Source: Corynebacterium sanguinis (lineage in GTDB: Bacteria > Actinomycetota > Actinomycetes > Mycobacteriales > Mycobacteriaceae). From it: 64,000 bases of DNA. How positions within the stretch are numbered: the first letter of the stretch is position 1; the number at the start of each line of letters is the position of its first letter. Under the pieces are notes generated by a model. That model was given only the letters and a program-made list of their open reading frames with translations, was not told where the DNA came from and did no database searches. The stretch covers positions 2,294,001 through 2,358,000 of the forward strand of contig NZ_CP038157.1 in assembly GCF_007641235.1 (NCBI RefSeq), written 5' to 3'. Positions 27,389-35,232 of this stretch are shown here, one piece after another. The position numbers were made by a program, and so were the translations under genes.

Positions 27389-27420
27389 TATACTTAGTGG
27401 TGTAGTCGAACGTCGACTAC
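27389..27420 (+). promoter_or_regulatory. promoter and palindrome at the head of the structured region
   Basis: TATACT at 27389-27394 is a good -10 box. The expected start lies near GTAGTCGA-ACG-TCGACTAC (27402-27420), a perfect 8-base inverted repeat that could be an operator on the start site. Transcription would run right into the structured region and the excisionase-polymerase operon. Confidence 0.6.
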
Positions 27421-27428
27421 TACCCCGA

Positions 27429-27734
27429 CCGGAGCGGTGCTCCTCCGGCGGAAAAGTTGAAGACCCCGGCACGAGCACACCGGGGCAAGAGGGACTGGCG
27501 GGCGACCCACCACCTTCGGATAACAGGGCAGGGTCGCGTGTCGGATCCAAGGGATGGGCTCCTCCGGCTGCCACTGGTGACCCACACTCGCGAGACCGGC
27601 GTGACTCCCGGCGCGAGGACAGAGGCCAGAGTCACGGGTTCCGAGCGAGATGGACGCGCCCGGGTAGACCGGCCGATTGCGAACCACACTCGTCGGGCCT
27701 GGCGCTCCAGCGACGAGGACAGAGGCCAGAGCGC
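27429..27734 (+). ncRNA. structured non-coding region: kissing hairpins and two tandem pseudoknots
   Basis: No coding frame is credible. Hairpin 27429-27434/27443-27448 has loop bases GTGCTC complementary to GAGCAC in the loop of hairpin 27464-27469/27480-27485. A hairpin GCGACCC/GGGTCGC spans 27502-27537. Then two units: stem 27587-27592/27612-27617 interleaved with 27600-27607/27629-27636, and stem 27689-27695/27711-27717 interleaved with 27702-27707/27729-27734. Both share GAGGACAGAGGCCAGAG, yet their stems differ by compensating changes. RNA strand assumed from the promoter. Confidence 0.65.
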
Positions 27735-27791
27735 AGCCGCCCTCATCGGTAGGTGAGGGACTCAAGAGGCGGCCACGAGTACACGGGTATT

Positions 27792-27805
27792 GACTCCTAG
27801 GAGTC
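27792..27805. promoter_or_regulatory. 14-base perfect palindrome over the excisionase ribosome site
   Basis: GACTCCTAGGAGTC ends 3 bases before GTG 27809 and contains the AGGAG ribosome-binding site. It could be an autorepressor operator or, in RNA, a hairpin hiding the ribosome site. Confidence 0.6.
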
Positions 27806-27808
27806 CCT

Positions 27809-28105
27809 GTGTCCTCGACACGCCACGTCCAACCCACTTTTCTCACCCTCCGGCAGGCAGCCGCCGAGGGCTATGCCGCGTACTCCACTCTTCGGAAGTA
27901 CATCGCTGACGGGCGGCTGCCCGCCGTCAAGGTCGGTTCTCGCGTCAAGGTGCTGCGCACCGACCTCGACGCACTCGCGGTTCCCGTCAGGCCTGCGACC
28001 TTCGAAGAGGTCGAGGCTGCCGCAGAACGGCTTGCTGCCTCCGCTCCCCCGCTGAGTGATGCCCAGGCTCGTCGTCTCAGTACGATCTTGGGCGGTGCGG
28101 CATGA
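27809..28105 (+). CDS. excisionase-like helix-turn-helix protein
   Basis: 98 residues. LTLRQAAAEGYAAYSTLRKY, then GRLPAVKVGSRVKVLRTDLDAL, is the MerR-like helix-turn-helix of the Xis/AlpA excisionase family. It probably directs excision by the serine recombinase or regulates the operon. The TGA overlaps the polymerase ATG as ATGA. GTG 27809 is placed by the AGGAG site. Confidence 0.8.
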   Translation: MSSTRHVQPTFLTLRQAAAEGYAAYSTLRKYIADGRLPAVKVGSRVKVLRTDLDALAVPVRPATFEEVEAAAERLAASAPPLSDAQARRLSTILGGAA

Positions 28106-31100
28106 GCGCCGGGCCCGCGTGCACGAAAGACCTCTTCTTCACGCGCGACACCACTGAAACCCCTGGTAGAACGGCAATGGCGGCACCGCCGTATGGGGAG
28201 CAGCCCCATGACGCCGCCGCCGCCGATGCTCGCGACCCGGTCGATGCGGCGGGCTGGTCTCGGACAGTGGTGGCGGACTCGGCGACGTCGCGGAAGCACC
28301 CGGCCGAGTTCGAGGTCCTGACTCGTTCAATAGCACGCGGCGCGCGCGGCGCTGCCGGCTTCGGGCAGTACCCCTCGGTGGCCGCGATGTCCACGGATCA
28401 GGATTCCATCGTCATCGGCTTCGACACCGAGTTCGTGACTGTCGATCTGATGGATGCCGACCGCGTATGGGTCGGCGAGGACGAGCACATGGTGCGGAAG
28501 ATTGTGTCCTATCAGTTCGCCGCGATTGACCCTCTCGATGATTCCCAGCTCCGGCTCTGCGTGGTCATCCCCCGGAGCTACAGGGGGCCGCGCGGCTCTC
28601 GTACGGCGCGACTGTCCTTCGAGAAGGGCCTTGAGATCGCGATCATGAGCCTGGGTCTTCATGAGCACAGGCTCGCAGTTGGGTGGACTGACAAGGGCGT
28701 CTCGGCGCAGTCTGCCATCGGTGACGACGGCAAGTCCCACCCCTCGGTGTGGTTCAAGCACAGTCCCGAGGGGACGCCGAGGGCGTTGCCGATCACCTTG
28801 GTCGCGCACTACCAGCACGCCGACCTGACTACTTTCGTCGACCGCCGGAAGGCGATCAACGTCTGGAACCAGGCGTATCCCGGTCGGTCGAAGACGCTGT
28901 CTGATCGTGCGGGTTGGGACGGTCGACGTGCCCGGTGGCTGGACGGTCGCGCCCCGGACATTCTCCGCACGGTGATCTCGGCCAGCGCGGGCATGGTGTC
29001 GACCAAGCCCGCCCGCATGGTGCTTTCCGGCGAGAACTGGCGGTGGAAGCTGCCGGTGGAAGTCTCGATCCGCGACACGATGGCGCAGAGCGGTGCTGAG
29101 CCGCTCAAGGCACTCGGTGCGGCGATCGGGGCGCCGAAGCTGGATGTTCCTGGTGACTGGATCACCCGGATGGACGAGTACTTCGACGTGCATCCTGCGG
29201 AGTTCCTCGACTACGCGGCGAATGATGCCGTGATCGCTCTGGAATACGTGAGCCAGCTATACGGCGATCACCGTGCTGTCCCGTTGACCTTGCCCACTGC
29301 TGCGGCGAAGGCGGTGAAGGGCCTTATCCAGGACGAGCTGGGCGAGGGGCGCGACTTCAATACCGTCTTCGGCGGACTCCACAAGGTGACGAAGACCCGC
29401 GAGGGTGCTGCCGGTGTAGACGAGCAGCAGCTCGACTTCTACCGCGTCCGGGCGCTGGAGCCGATCGACGGTGCTGCGGCGACGTGGATCCATGCTGCGG
29501 CGATGAGCTTTCGAGGCGGGTACAACATGTCTGCCGAGCTTGGGCTGTTCGCGCGCGTGACCAGTGACTTCGATCTTCAGTCCTGCTACCCCACGTCCAG
29601 TTCGACGATTTGGGATGTCGACTACCAGCACCCCGATGGCGTGATTCTGAAGACGGTGAACAACGCCGACCTCACGCTGTCCGACTTCAAGACCCCACTC
29701 ACGCCGTTCCTCGGGTTCGTGAGCTTCGAGTTCCCGAGCACGGTCGCGTTCCCTTCGTTGCCGGTTCCGGTCGAGGGGTCGATGGTCTATCCGCTCACAA
29801 GCGGTGGTGCTCGTGGGGTCTGGGCAACCGGTCCCGAGGTCTGGCTCGCCCTCACGCTTGGCGCGACTGTGACCTGTCAGATCGGCCACTTCGGACGGGT
29901 CCTCACCGATGAGCATGGTGAGCCCTCTCGGCTTCTCCGGGGTGCGTACAAGCAGCTCCTCGATGACCGTGCGCGGGCCAAGGCGGAGTTCGGTGCGAAG
30001 TCGTTCGAGCAGAACGTCCTGAAGCTGATGGCGAACTCTCCCTACGGCAAGCTGGCGCAGGGAGTTATGGGCCAGCGGGGCTGGGATGCCTGGGCGCAGG
30101 AACGTGATGCGGTCGGCGGGTCCGCGATCACCTCACCCTGGCACGCGTGCATGACTACCGGCCTCGTGCGCGCGGTTCTGCTTGCGACGCTGAACCAGCT
30201 TCACAACCTGGGCTACAGCACGCCGTCCTGCACTACGGACGGATTCATCACGGATGCCGATCTGGACGTGGTCGACAGCCTCGACCTTTTCGGGCTCGAT
30301 CCGATCTGGCGTGAGTCCCGGCTCGCGCTGACCGGTTCGCAGGGGATGTGGGAGCGCAAGCACCAGCAGACCGACCTGCTCAACATCACTACCCGGGCGA
30401 ACTTCAGCCGACAGCCTGCCGGCGTCCTGGCACACGGTGGCTACAAGCTTCCAGAGGGCATCGAGCAGGACAGCCAGGCCGACCGCGACCTCATGTACGA
30501 GCTCATGGCGAGTCGTGAGGGCGCACTTCCGGTGACGATGAAGGTCTTTCCCTCGGTTCAGGAACTGACCCGCATCGACAAGCGGCTGGACTTCGCGCCG
30601 CGCGTGGTCCACAAGGAGCAGACCATCGAGTTCGACCGAAAGCGCCGCCCCGTCCCCGATGGGATGTCGGTCGACGTCATCGACATCGACGGCGTCCAGC
30701 ATGAGGTCGCCCATGTGCACACCGTGCCCTGGGATTCTCCCGAGCAGGCCACGTTGGGGCGTTCGGTCGACCAGGGCCTCAAGGAGTGGGACGACGGCCT
30801 CGGCGAACCCGTGTGGATTCGCTCCCCCGTTCGACGGACTGTCGAGCAGTGGAAGGACTACTTTGCGCGGCTCGACGCTCTGCTCGATGAGGACGGTTCG
30901 ATCGCCCATGCAGCGCAGCTGGAGCACATCGCCAAAGGCATCGTGATCGCCTTCCGCCAGGAGATCATCGACATCCCGTGGCTCCATCCGGGACGGCCTC
31001 TGGCAGACAGGCTCGATGCGTTCGAGGCATTCGGGCTGCCTCGCGTGAAGGAGCGGTTCTGGTCGCACGCCCGGTCGAAGGCCGAGCGCCAGATCGACAT

Positions 31101-31185
31101 CGACCTGGAGGCGATCCGCCCCTACGTCAAGTGGATGCAGGCGATCGACCCCTTTGACGAGTCGGCTTCTGCTGGCGCTTCGTGA
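28102..31185 (+). CDS. family B DNA polymerase with 3'-5' exonuclease, piPolB candidate
   Basis: 1027 residues. Exonuclease motifs: DTE at 108-110, a middle HYQHADL segment at 236-242, and YAAND at 371-375. KTREG at 431-435 resembles the KTRG motif reported for primer-independent PolBs. FRGGYN at 470-475 recalls the YxGG motif of protein-primed polymerases. Polymerase motifs: SDFDLQSCYPT (A, 488-498), NSPYGKLAQG (B, 645-654), CTTDGF (C, 710-715). It probably replicates the element. The N-terminal 95 residues are low-complexity; ATG 28102 is favoured by ATGA coupling. Confidence 0.85.
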   Translation: MSAGPACTKDLFFTRDTTETPGRTAMAAPPYGEQPHDAAAADARDPVDAAGWSRTVVADSATSRKHPAEFEVLTRSIARGARGAAGFGQYPSVAAMSTDQDSIVIGFDTEFVTVDLMDADRVWVGEDEHMVRKIVSYQFAAIDPLDDSQLRLCVVIPRSYRGPRGSRTARLSFEKGLEIAIMSLGLHEHRLAVGWTDKGVSAQSAIGDDGKSHPSVWFKHSPEGTPRALPITLVAHYQHADLTTFVDRRKAINVWNQAYPGRSKTLSDRAGWDGRRARWLDGRAPDILRTVISASAGMVSTKPARMVLSGENWRWKLPVEVSIRDTMAQSGAEPLKALGAAIGAPKLDVPGDWITRMDEYFDVHPAEFLDYAANDAVIALEYVSQLYGDHRAVPLTLPTAAAKAVKGLIQDELGEGRDFNTVFGGLHKVTKTREGAAGVDEQQLDFYRVRALEPIDGAAATWIHAAAMSFRGGYNMSAELGLFARVTSDFDLQSCYPTSSSTIWDVDYQHPDGVILKTVNNADLTLSDFKTPLTPFLGFVSFEFPSTVAFPSLPVPVEGSMVYPLTSGGARGVWATGPEVWLALTLGATVTCQIGHFGRVLTDEHGEPSRLLRGAYKQLLDDRARAKAEFGAKSFEQNVLKLMANSPYGKLAQGVMGQRGWDAWAQERDAVGGSAITSPWHACMTTGLVRAVLLATLNQLHNLGYSTPSCTTDGFITDADLDVVDSLDLFGLDPIWRESRLALTGSQGMWERKHQQTDLLNITTRANFSRQPAGVLAHGGYKLPEGIEQDSQADRDLMYELMASREGALPVTMKVFPSVQELTRIDKRLDFAPRVVHKEQTIEFDRKRRPVPDGMSVDVIDIDGVQHEVAHVHTVPWDSPEQATLGRSVDQGLKEWDDGLGEPVWIRSPVRRTVEQWKDYFARLDALLDEDGSIAHAAQLEHIAKGIVIAFRQEIIDIPWLHPGRPLADRLDAFEAFGLPRVKERFWSHARSKAERQIDIDLEAIRPYVKWMQAIDPFDESASAGAS

Positions 31186-31195
31186 GGTGGTGACG

Positions 31196-31501
31196 ATGAG
31201 CTACAGCCTCGGAGGACTTGCCTTCGCCACCAAGCAGAAAGTCGCCAACCACGCCAGTGCCGTGCTGAACCGAGCGGGGCTCGGGGAGGTCCTGCGCGGT
31301 TCCGATGAGTCGTTCGCCCGTGACCTCCTCGCCCACCATCCAGAGGCCGACCGCAAGCACGGCGCTGGCGACTGCTGGATCACCGTCGCCCTCATCCCTG
31401 AGTGGGGCACGAGGAACTTTCTCGTCTTTCGGGAGGACGGGTCGATCGACAACTGGTCGATCAAGAAGTGCATCAACAACTTGCGACCGGAAGGTCACTG
31501 A
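31196..31501 (+). CDS. DCL family (DUF3223-like) protein
   Basis: 101 residues. FARDLLAHHPEADRKHGAGD, then FREDGSIDNWSIKKCINNL, match the DCL/DUF3223 fold seen in plant plastid rRNA-processing DCL proteins and in bacterial element-borne proteins. It may bind nucleic acid. It lies 10 bases after the polymerase, so it probably serves in replication or its control. ATG 31196 is used. Confidence 0.65.
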   Translation: MSYSLGGLAFATKQKVANHASAVLNRAGLGEVLRGSDESFARDLLAHHPEADRKHGAGDCWITVALIPEWGTRNFLVFREDGSIDNWSIKKCINNLRPEGH

Positions 31502-31518
31502 ACCGAAAGGAACTGACC

Positions 31519-31842
31519 ATGAGCAACAAGACCACGACCAATCTCGACGAGCTGATCGATCAGGAGCGCCGCCGAGCGTCCGAGCGCATCGCCAAGCTCA
31601 AGCGTGCTGCCGCTGCCGAGCAGCGTCGCATCGACGAGAAGGTCATCAATCTGCTGCGCGACCAAAGCCCCGATCTCTACGACCGGCTCTCCGAGGAGGC
31701 GGCCGATACCTTGGAGGCAGAGAAGGCGAAGAGGTCGAGGCGTGCGAAGAAGGCGGCATCGTCTTCGGGGTCGGCGAACGACGGGACTGCCTCGCAGTCC
31801 GTCGATCCCGAGCATGAGGAGGCGGCACCGTGGAACGGCTGA
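31519..31842 (+). CDS. small coiled-coil protein of the mobilization operon
   Basis: 107 residues, strongly charged. LDELIDQERRRASERIAKLK is a coiled coil; the tail is acidic and Ser-rich. It lies directly upstream of mobC and overlaps it by 13 bases. No family recognised; the place suggests a relaxosome accessory factor. A GAAAGGA ribosome site precedes ATG 31519. Confidence 0.65.
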   Translation: MSNKTTTNLDELIDQERRRASERIAKLKRAAAAEQRRIDEKVINLLRDQSPDLYDRLSEEAADTLEAEKAKRSRRAKKAASSSGSANDGTASQSVDPEHEEAAPWNG

Positions 31843-32510
31843 CGACTCCGATCCGGGACTTGCGTCAGCGTCCCGGGACCCCCTCGCCCGCAGGGAGCGC
31901 AGCGACCGAGGACGAGGGCCAGCGGTTCTTGGAGAACCGAGGCGCTAGCCGAGTGTCCGACAAGAACCCTGCTGGCCGTCTTCCGTACGCCCCGGAGAGC
32001 GAGCCCGACTCCCCAAGCAGCGCTGGTCGGGATCGCTCGGAGGGGTGTGCGGAAGACCCGGCTCTGTCAGCGGAGCAGCACCACGACTCCCAGGTGAACA
32101 CCGGTCGTGGTGCTGCGCAGAGGGCAGGGTCGGCCGAGGCTCCGGTGGAGCCTCGGAACAGCCGTCGTCGGGAGGTCTCTCTCGACGTCCGGCTGACGGT
32201 GGCTGATCGCGATGCGATCCGCCGCCGCGCCCAAGTGCTCAGCGTCAAGCCGAGCGCATGGGCTCGTGCCGTCATGCTCGACGCGCTGGACTCGAGGTCC
32301 TCGAAGGTCGATCAGCTGGAGAACAACGCGGGAGTGAAGGAGGCGGCGCCCACGTCTCTTGCTCCAGCAGTAGAGCAGCTGCGTCGAGCTGGTGTGAACC
32401 TGAACCAGGCGCTCCGCAAGGGTGCTGCCGTCGATGACAGTCTCCTTCACGCGGTGAAGGCCGCGGTGGACGAGGTGCGCGCCTCGCTCGGCGATCGGAC
32501 ACGGGTATGA
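31830..32510 (+). CDS. MobC-like relaxosome accessory protein
   Basis: 226 residues. The first 110 are Pro/Ser-rich and disordered. The C-terminal half is the MobC-like ribbon-helix segment: VSLDVRLTVADRDAIRRRAQ, then PSAWARAVMLDAL and LRRAGVNLNQALRKG. It helps the relaxase at oriT. GTG 31830 lies inside the end of the upstream gene; the ATGA overlap links it to the relaxase. It is similar to the truncated mobC at 24152. Confidence 0.8.
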   Translation: MERLTTPIRDLRQRPGTPSPAGSAATEDEGQRFLENRGASRVSDKNPAGRLPYAPESEPDSPSSAGRDRSEGCAEDPALSAEQHHDSQVNTGRGAAQRAGSAEAPVEPRNSRRREVSLDVRLTVADRDAIRRRAQVLSVKPSAWARAVMLDALDSRSSKVDQLENNAGVKEAAPTSLAPAVEQLRRAGVNLNQALRKGAAVDDSLLHAVKAAVDEVRASLGDRTRV

Positions 32511-33745
32511 GCACCGTCAACGTCCGCCCCTCGACCAACGCTGCAGGAGCCGTGGGATACATCCTCTACGGGCGTGACCCTGAGGTGCGAAAGGAGCTCC
32601 TCAAGGTCGGATCGACACGTGCAGCCGCATATGCGATGTCCATGGTCGATGGCGGGACGACCCCGTCGGAGTTCATCGCGTGTGCCGAGGCGCACGCCGC
32701 TGCTCACGGTCGGGCGAACCAACTTCAGAGCTACGTTCTGGCGTTCCACCCTGACGAGTTCGACGTGACCTCGCAGGCCGACCTTGAGCGCATCCGGGAC
32801 GTGGCTGTCGAACTCGCGGAGCGCATGCACAGCGCTGACTACATGGTCGCGGTGCACTCTGATTCCGCCGGAGGTCACGGGCATGCACACATCCTGGTCA
32901 TCAACCACGACAACCTCACCGGTAAGAGCCTCCAGCGGTACACGTCGTGGAAGCACGGACTGCGCCAGCTGAACGACGAGCTGATGGCAGACGAGGGCCT
33001 GCGGGTGCTCCCCGATCCCGCGGAGCCGAAGCCCGACTGGGAGCTGCGGCGCGAGGACTTCGCGCCGGGCGGATTCGAGCAGGCCCTCGGGGACAAGGTC
33101 TATGACGCACTGACCGACTCGCGATCAACGAATCGCGAGGCGTTCGAGCACGTCCTCGCCGAGCGCGGGGTCACGCTCGCGGTGACGAACCGCGACGGCT
33201 GGAGTTACAAGATGCGCCGGGATGACAACGGGAAGCTCGGACGGAAGAAGGCCTCGGCGCTGACACCCGAATTCACCGCCGAAGGTGCTCAAGAGATCTT
33301 CGACTATCACGCACAGAAGGGACAGGCTCATGGGAGCGCTGGACAGGATCAAGCAGGCCGACGAGCAGCAGAAGACTACGGAGCTCCTGGAGAACTTGGT
33401 CTCACAGCACGACGCCGACATGCAGCAGATCGCGCAGCTGACGAAGACCGTCGCCGACCTGACCGAGTACGTGAAGGTGATGGACGAGGAGCAGATGACG
33501 CGGCTGGATCGCCTGTCGACCTCGCGGCAGCACGAGCTTCCCTCCACGCTGCCGCTCGACGCCGAGACGAGGAAGCGGCTGAACGAGATCGAGAAGACGC
33601 TGAGCGCCGTCGCGCAGCAGCTGAGCGGCAGCGAAGTCGTGAAGCTGCCCGACGGCTCCTCGGTGACCCGGGCGGACCTGGCCGCGTACTCGATGGCGGC
33701 GAAGATCATCGGGGAGCTGAAGATGATGACTTCGGCCTCGGCTGA
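32507..33745 (+). CDS. relaxase/mobilisation nuclease
   Basis: 412 residues. Residues 1-250 form the relaxase domain with clustered histidines in HSDSAGGHGHAHILVINHDN (117, 124, 126, 128, 134). The last 138 codons, charged and repetitive, overlap the MobB-like gene in another frame. It starts by ATGA overlap with mobC. It would nick at an oriT, not located here; the structured region at 27429-27734 is one candidate. A conjugative helper would be needed. Confidence 0.85.
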   Translation: MSTVNVRPSTNAAGAVGYILYGRDPEVRKELLKVGSTRAAAYAMSMVDGGTTPSEFIACAEAHAAAHGRANQLQSYVLAFHPDEFDVTSQADLERIRDVAVELAERMHSADYMVAVHSDSAGGHGHAHILVINHDNLTGKSLQRYTSWKHGLRQLNDELMADEGLRVLPDPAEPKPDWELRREDFAPGGFEQALGDKVYDALTDSRSTNREAFEHVLAERGVTLAVTNRDGWSYKMRRDDNGKLGRKKASALTPEFTAEGAQEIFDYHAQKGQAHGSAGQDQAGRRAAEDYGAPGELGLTARRRHAADRAADEDRRRPDRVREGDGRGADDAAGSPVDLAAARASLHAAARRRDEEAAERDREDAERRRAAAERQRSREAARRLLGDPGGPGRVLDGGEDHRGAEDDDFGLG

Positions 33746-34274
33746 CCTCGCCGAGGCCGTGCGCAAGCGCGGCCACGTCCGTATCGACACGGACAGGCTC
33801 ACCGAGCACGCTGTGAAGGTACTCGATGACCGACTTGCAAAGGCCGTCGAGGTTCCCGTCCAGAGGGTCGAGAAGACCGTCGAGGGGCTCGAAGAGCGGG
33901 CGGTCAGGCTCGGCACCGAGAAGCTCGCCGAGGTGACCGACCGGGCCCGCGAAGTGGTCAGCGCTGTCGGACGGGCCGAGCAGCGAGTCGAGCGGCTCTC
34001 GGCGAAGGTCACCTGGGCGACGGTCGGTCGTATGTGCCTTGCCCTCCTCCCGTTCACCGTCGCGTTCGTGATGCTCACGGGGATGGTTGGCGGGATCACG
34101 CAGATGCTCGGCCTCGGACCGCTGCTCGGATGGGCCTGGGACTCGTTCGCCGCCGCGAGTGCCTGGTGGGCGAAGGCCCTCATTGCCCTCGCCGCCCTGG
34201 GCGGATGCGCTCTATTCGGCTGGCTGCTCTGGTGGCTCGGAAAGAAGCTGTACGAGAGCTATAGGGGCTGGTAG
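33330..34274 (+). CDS. MobB-like coiled-coil membrane protein, starts inside the relaxase gene
   Basis: 314 residues. Coiled coils (ENLVSQHDADMQQIAQLTKT and later regions) then hydrophobic segments (MCLALLPFTVAFVMLTGMV, ALIALAALGGCALFGWLLWW). The first 416 bases overlap the relaxase in a shifted frame. A counterpart at 22394 has the same arrangement. AGGGACAG before ATG 33330 is a ribosome site. Transcription ends at the hairpin at 34288. Confidence 0.75.
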   Translation: MGALDRIKQADEQQKTTELLENLVSQHDADMQQIAQLTKTVADLTEYVKVMDEEQMTRLDRLSTSRQHELPSTLPLDAETRKRLNEIEKTLSAVAQQLSGSEVVKLPDGSSVTRADLAAYSMAAKIIGELKMMTSASADLAEAVRKRGHVRIDTDRLTEHAVKVLDDRLAKAVEVPVQRVEKTVEGLEERAVRLGTEKLAEVTDRAREVVSAVGRAEQRVERLSAKVTWATVGRMCLALLPFTVAFVMLTGMVGGITQMLGLGPLLGWAWDSFAAASAWWAKALIALAALGGCALFGWLLWWLGKKLYESYRGW

Positions 34275-34287
34275 TCGGAAGAAGAGT

Positions 34288-34317
34288 GAGTGCCCGTAGC
34301 CGAAGCTACGGGCACTC
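34288..34317. terminator. bidirectional hairpin terminator
   Basis: GAGTGCCCGTAG and CTACGGGCACTC form a perfect 12-bp stem with loop ccgaag. It lies between the end of the rightward mob operon and the leftward ardA genes. There is no strong T tract, so termination may be rho-aided. Confidence 0.75.
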
Positions 34318-34322
34318 TGAAC

Positions 34323-34529
34323 TCAGTCGACGTCGGGGTCATCGCCGAATAGCTCGGCATCGGTGTCGTAATACCCGAGAAGGTCGCGCTGCTGGCGGAT
34401 CAGCTCGACGGTTGCCTTGTGCAGGGCGAGCAGGTCGTGGAGGTGAGCCTCCTCATCGCTCATCTCGGGGTTGCCGACCCACCAGCGAAACGATTCGGCG
34501 TGGCTGTAGGCGTTGGACTCAGCACTCAT
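34323..34529 (-). CDS. small acidic protein downstream of ardA
   Basis: 68 residues, start SAESNAYSHAESFRWWVGNP, acidic end FGDDPDVD. Not recognised. It follows ardA by 11 bases, so is cotranscribed. Possibly a second anti-defence or regulatory peptide. Confidence 0.55.
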   Translation of the reverse strand: MSAESNAYSHAESFRWWVGNPEMSDEEAHLHDLLALHKATVELIRQQRDLLGYYDTDAELFGDDPDVD

Positions 34530-34540
34530 GATCGTTTTCT

Positions 34541-35095
34541 TCACAGGTCCCGGAAGACGTACACGGAGATCGCGTCGGCGCGGACCACCGTGTAGTCGTG
34601 TTCGAGGTCGCGGGTCCAGGCATCCCAGTTGAAGTAGCGCGCAAGTTCCTCCGGCGCGTCCTTCGGGATGAGGCCGATCTCCTCGGCGAGAGTCTCGGCG
34701 TAGTCTCGGAAGCTGCCCCACGTGCCGCAGAACCGCTCCTCGAAGTCGGGAACAGACGGCAGGTCTCCGGTGCCTTCTGAGACGTAGCTTCCGGAGGTCA
34801 CCCAAGCGAACAGGGCCTCGCGCTGGTGTTCGGGGACGGCGAGGAGGACGCGCGCCCACTCGGCGGCTTCCGCCGGGCTCATTTCGCCCGAGGCGGGGAT
34901 GTTCTCGTGATCCATGGCCCACAGCTCTTCGCATCCAGGGCGCACGCGATGAGCGCCGCCGTGGACGTCAGCAAGGGTGACCTCGTCGGCGGCCTCGGCG
35001 TCGAACCATTCGCCGACGAGACGAGCATTGTTGTAGCAGGCGAGGCAGCCGATCCAGGCTCGGGGCGTGGTGTCGGTGTTAGTTCGGGTGGTCAT
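34541..35095 (-). CDS. ardA: ArdA antirestriction protein
   Basis: 184 residues, acidic. AWIGCLACYNNARLVGEWFD at the start, SFRDYAETLAEEIGLIP and the end LARYFNWDAWTRDLEHDY are ArdA signatures. ArdA mimics DNA and blocks type I restriction enzymes, protecting the element on entry. Notably the same element codes for its own type I system. ATG 35095 is the family start. Confidence 0.9.
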   Translation of the reverse strand: MTTRTNTDTTPRAWIGCLACYNNARLVGEWFDAEAADEVTLADVHGGAHRVRPGCEELWAMDHENIPASGEMSPAEAAEWARVLLAVPEHQREALFAWVTSGSYVSEGTGDLPSVPDFEERFCGTWGSFRDYAETLAEEIGLIPKDAPEELARYFNWDAWTRDLEHDYTVVRADAISVYVFRDL

Positions 35096-35199
35096 GGCGG
35101 GTCTCCTCTGTGGTCGAGGAGAGCGGCGGGCGCGACAGGCAGTCGTGCTCGGTGAATCGACGCGCTTACGCCACGTCGCCGCTCTCAAGAGGTCTCCCG

Positions 35200-35216
35200 G
35201 CCACGCTCCGCGTGGC
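35200..35216. terminator. hairpin between the recombinase and ardA
   Basis: GCCACGC-TCC-GCGTGGC forms a perfect 7-bp stem, 17 bases after the recombinase stop on the minus strand. No T tract follows. It may be a terminator or attenuator upstream of ardA. Confidence 0.45.
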
Positions 35217-35232
35217 TACCCAACCAGGTGGT

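Noticed and set aside
27402..27420. Palindrome as the recombinase attachment core
   Set aside because: The direct core repeat and inverted arms at 27307-27339 and 44789-44820 fit att sites; this palindrome has no partner at the right end.
27585..27735. CRISPR-like repeats (two copies of GAGGACAGAGGCCAGAG)
   Set aside because: Only two copies, about 100 bases apart, with paired covarying flanks and no cas genes.
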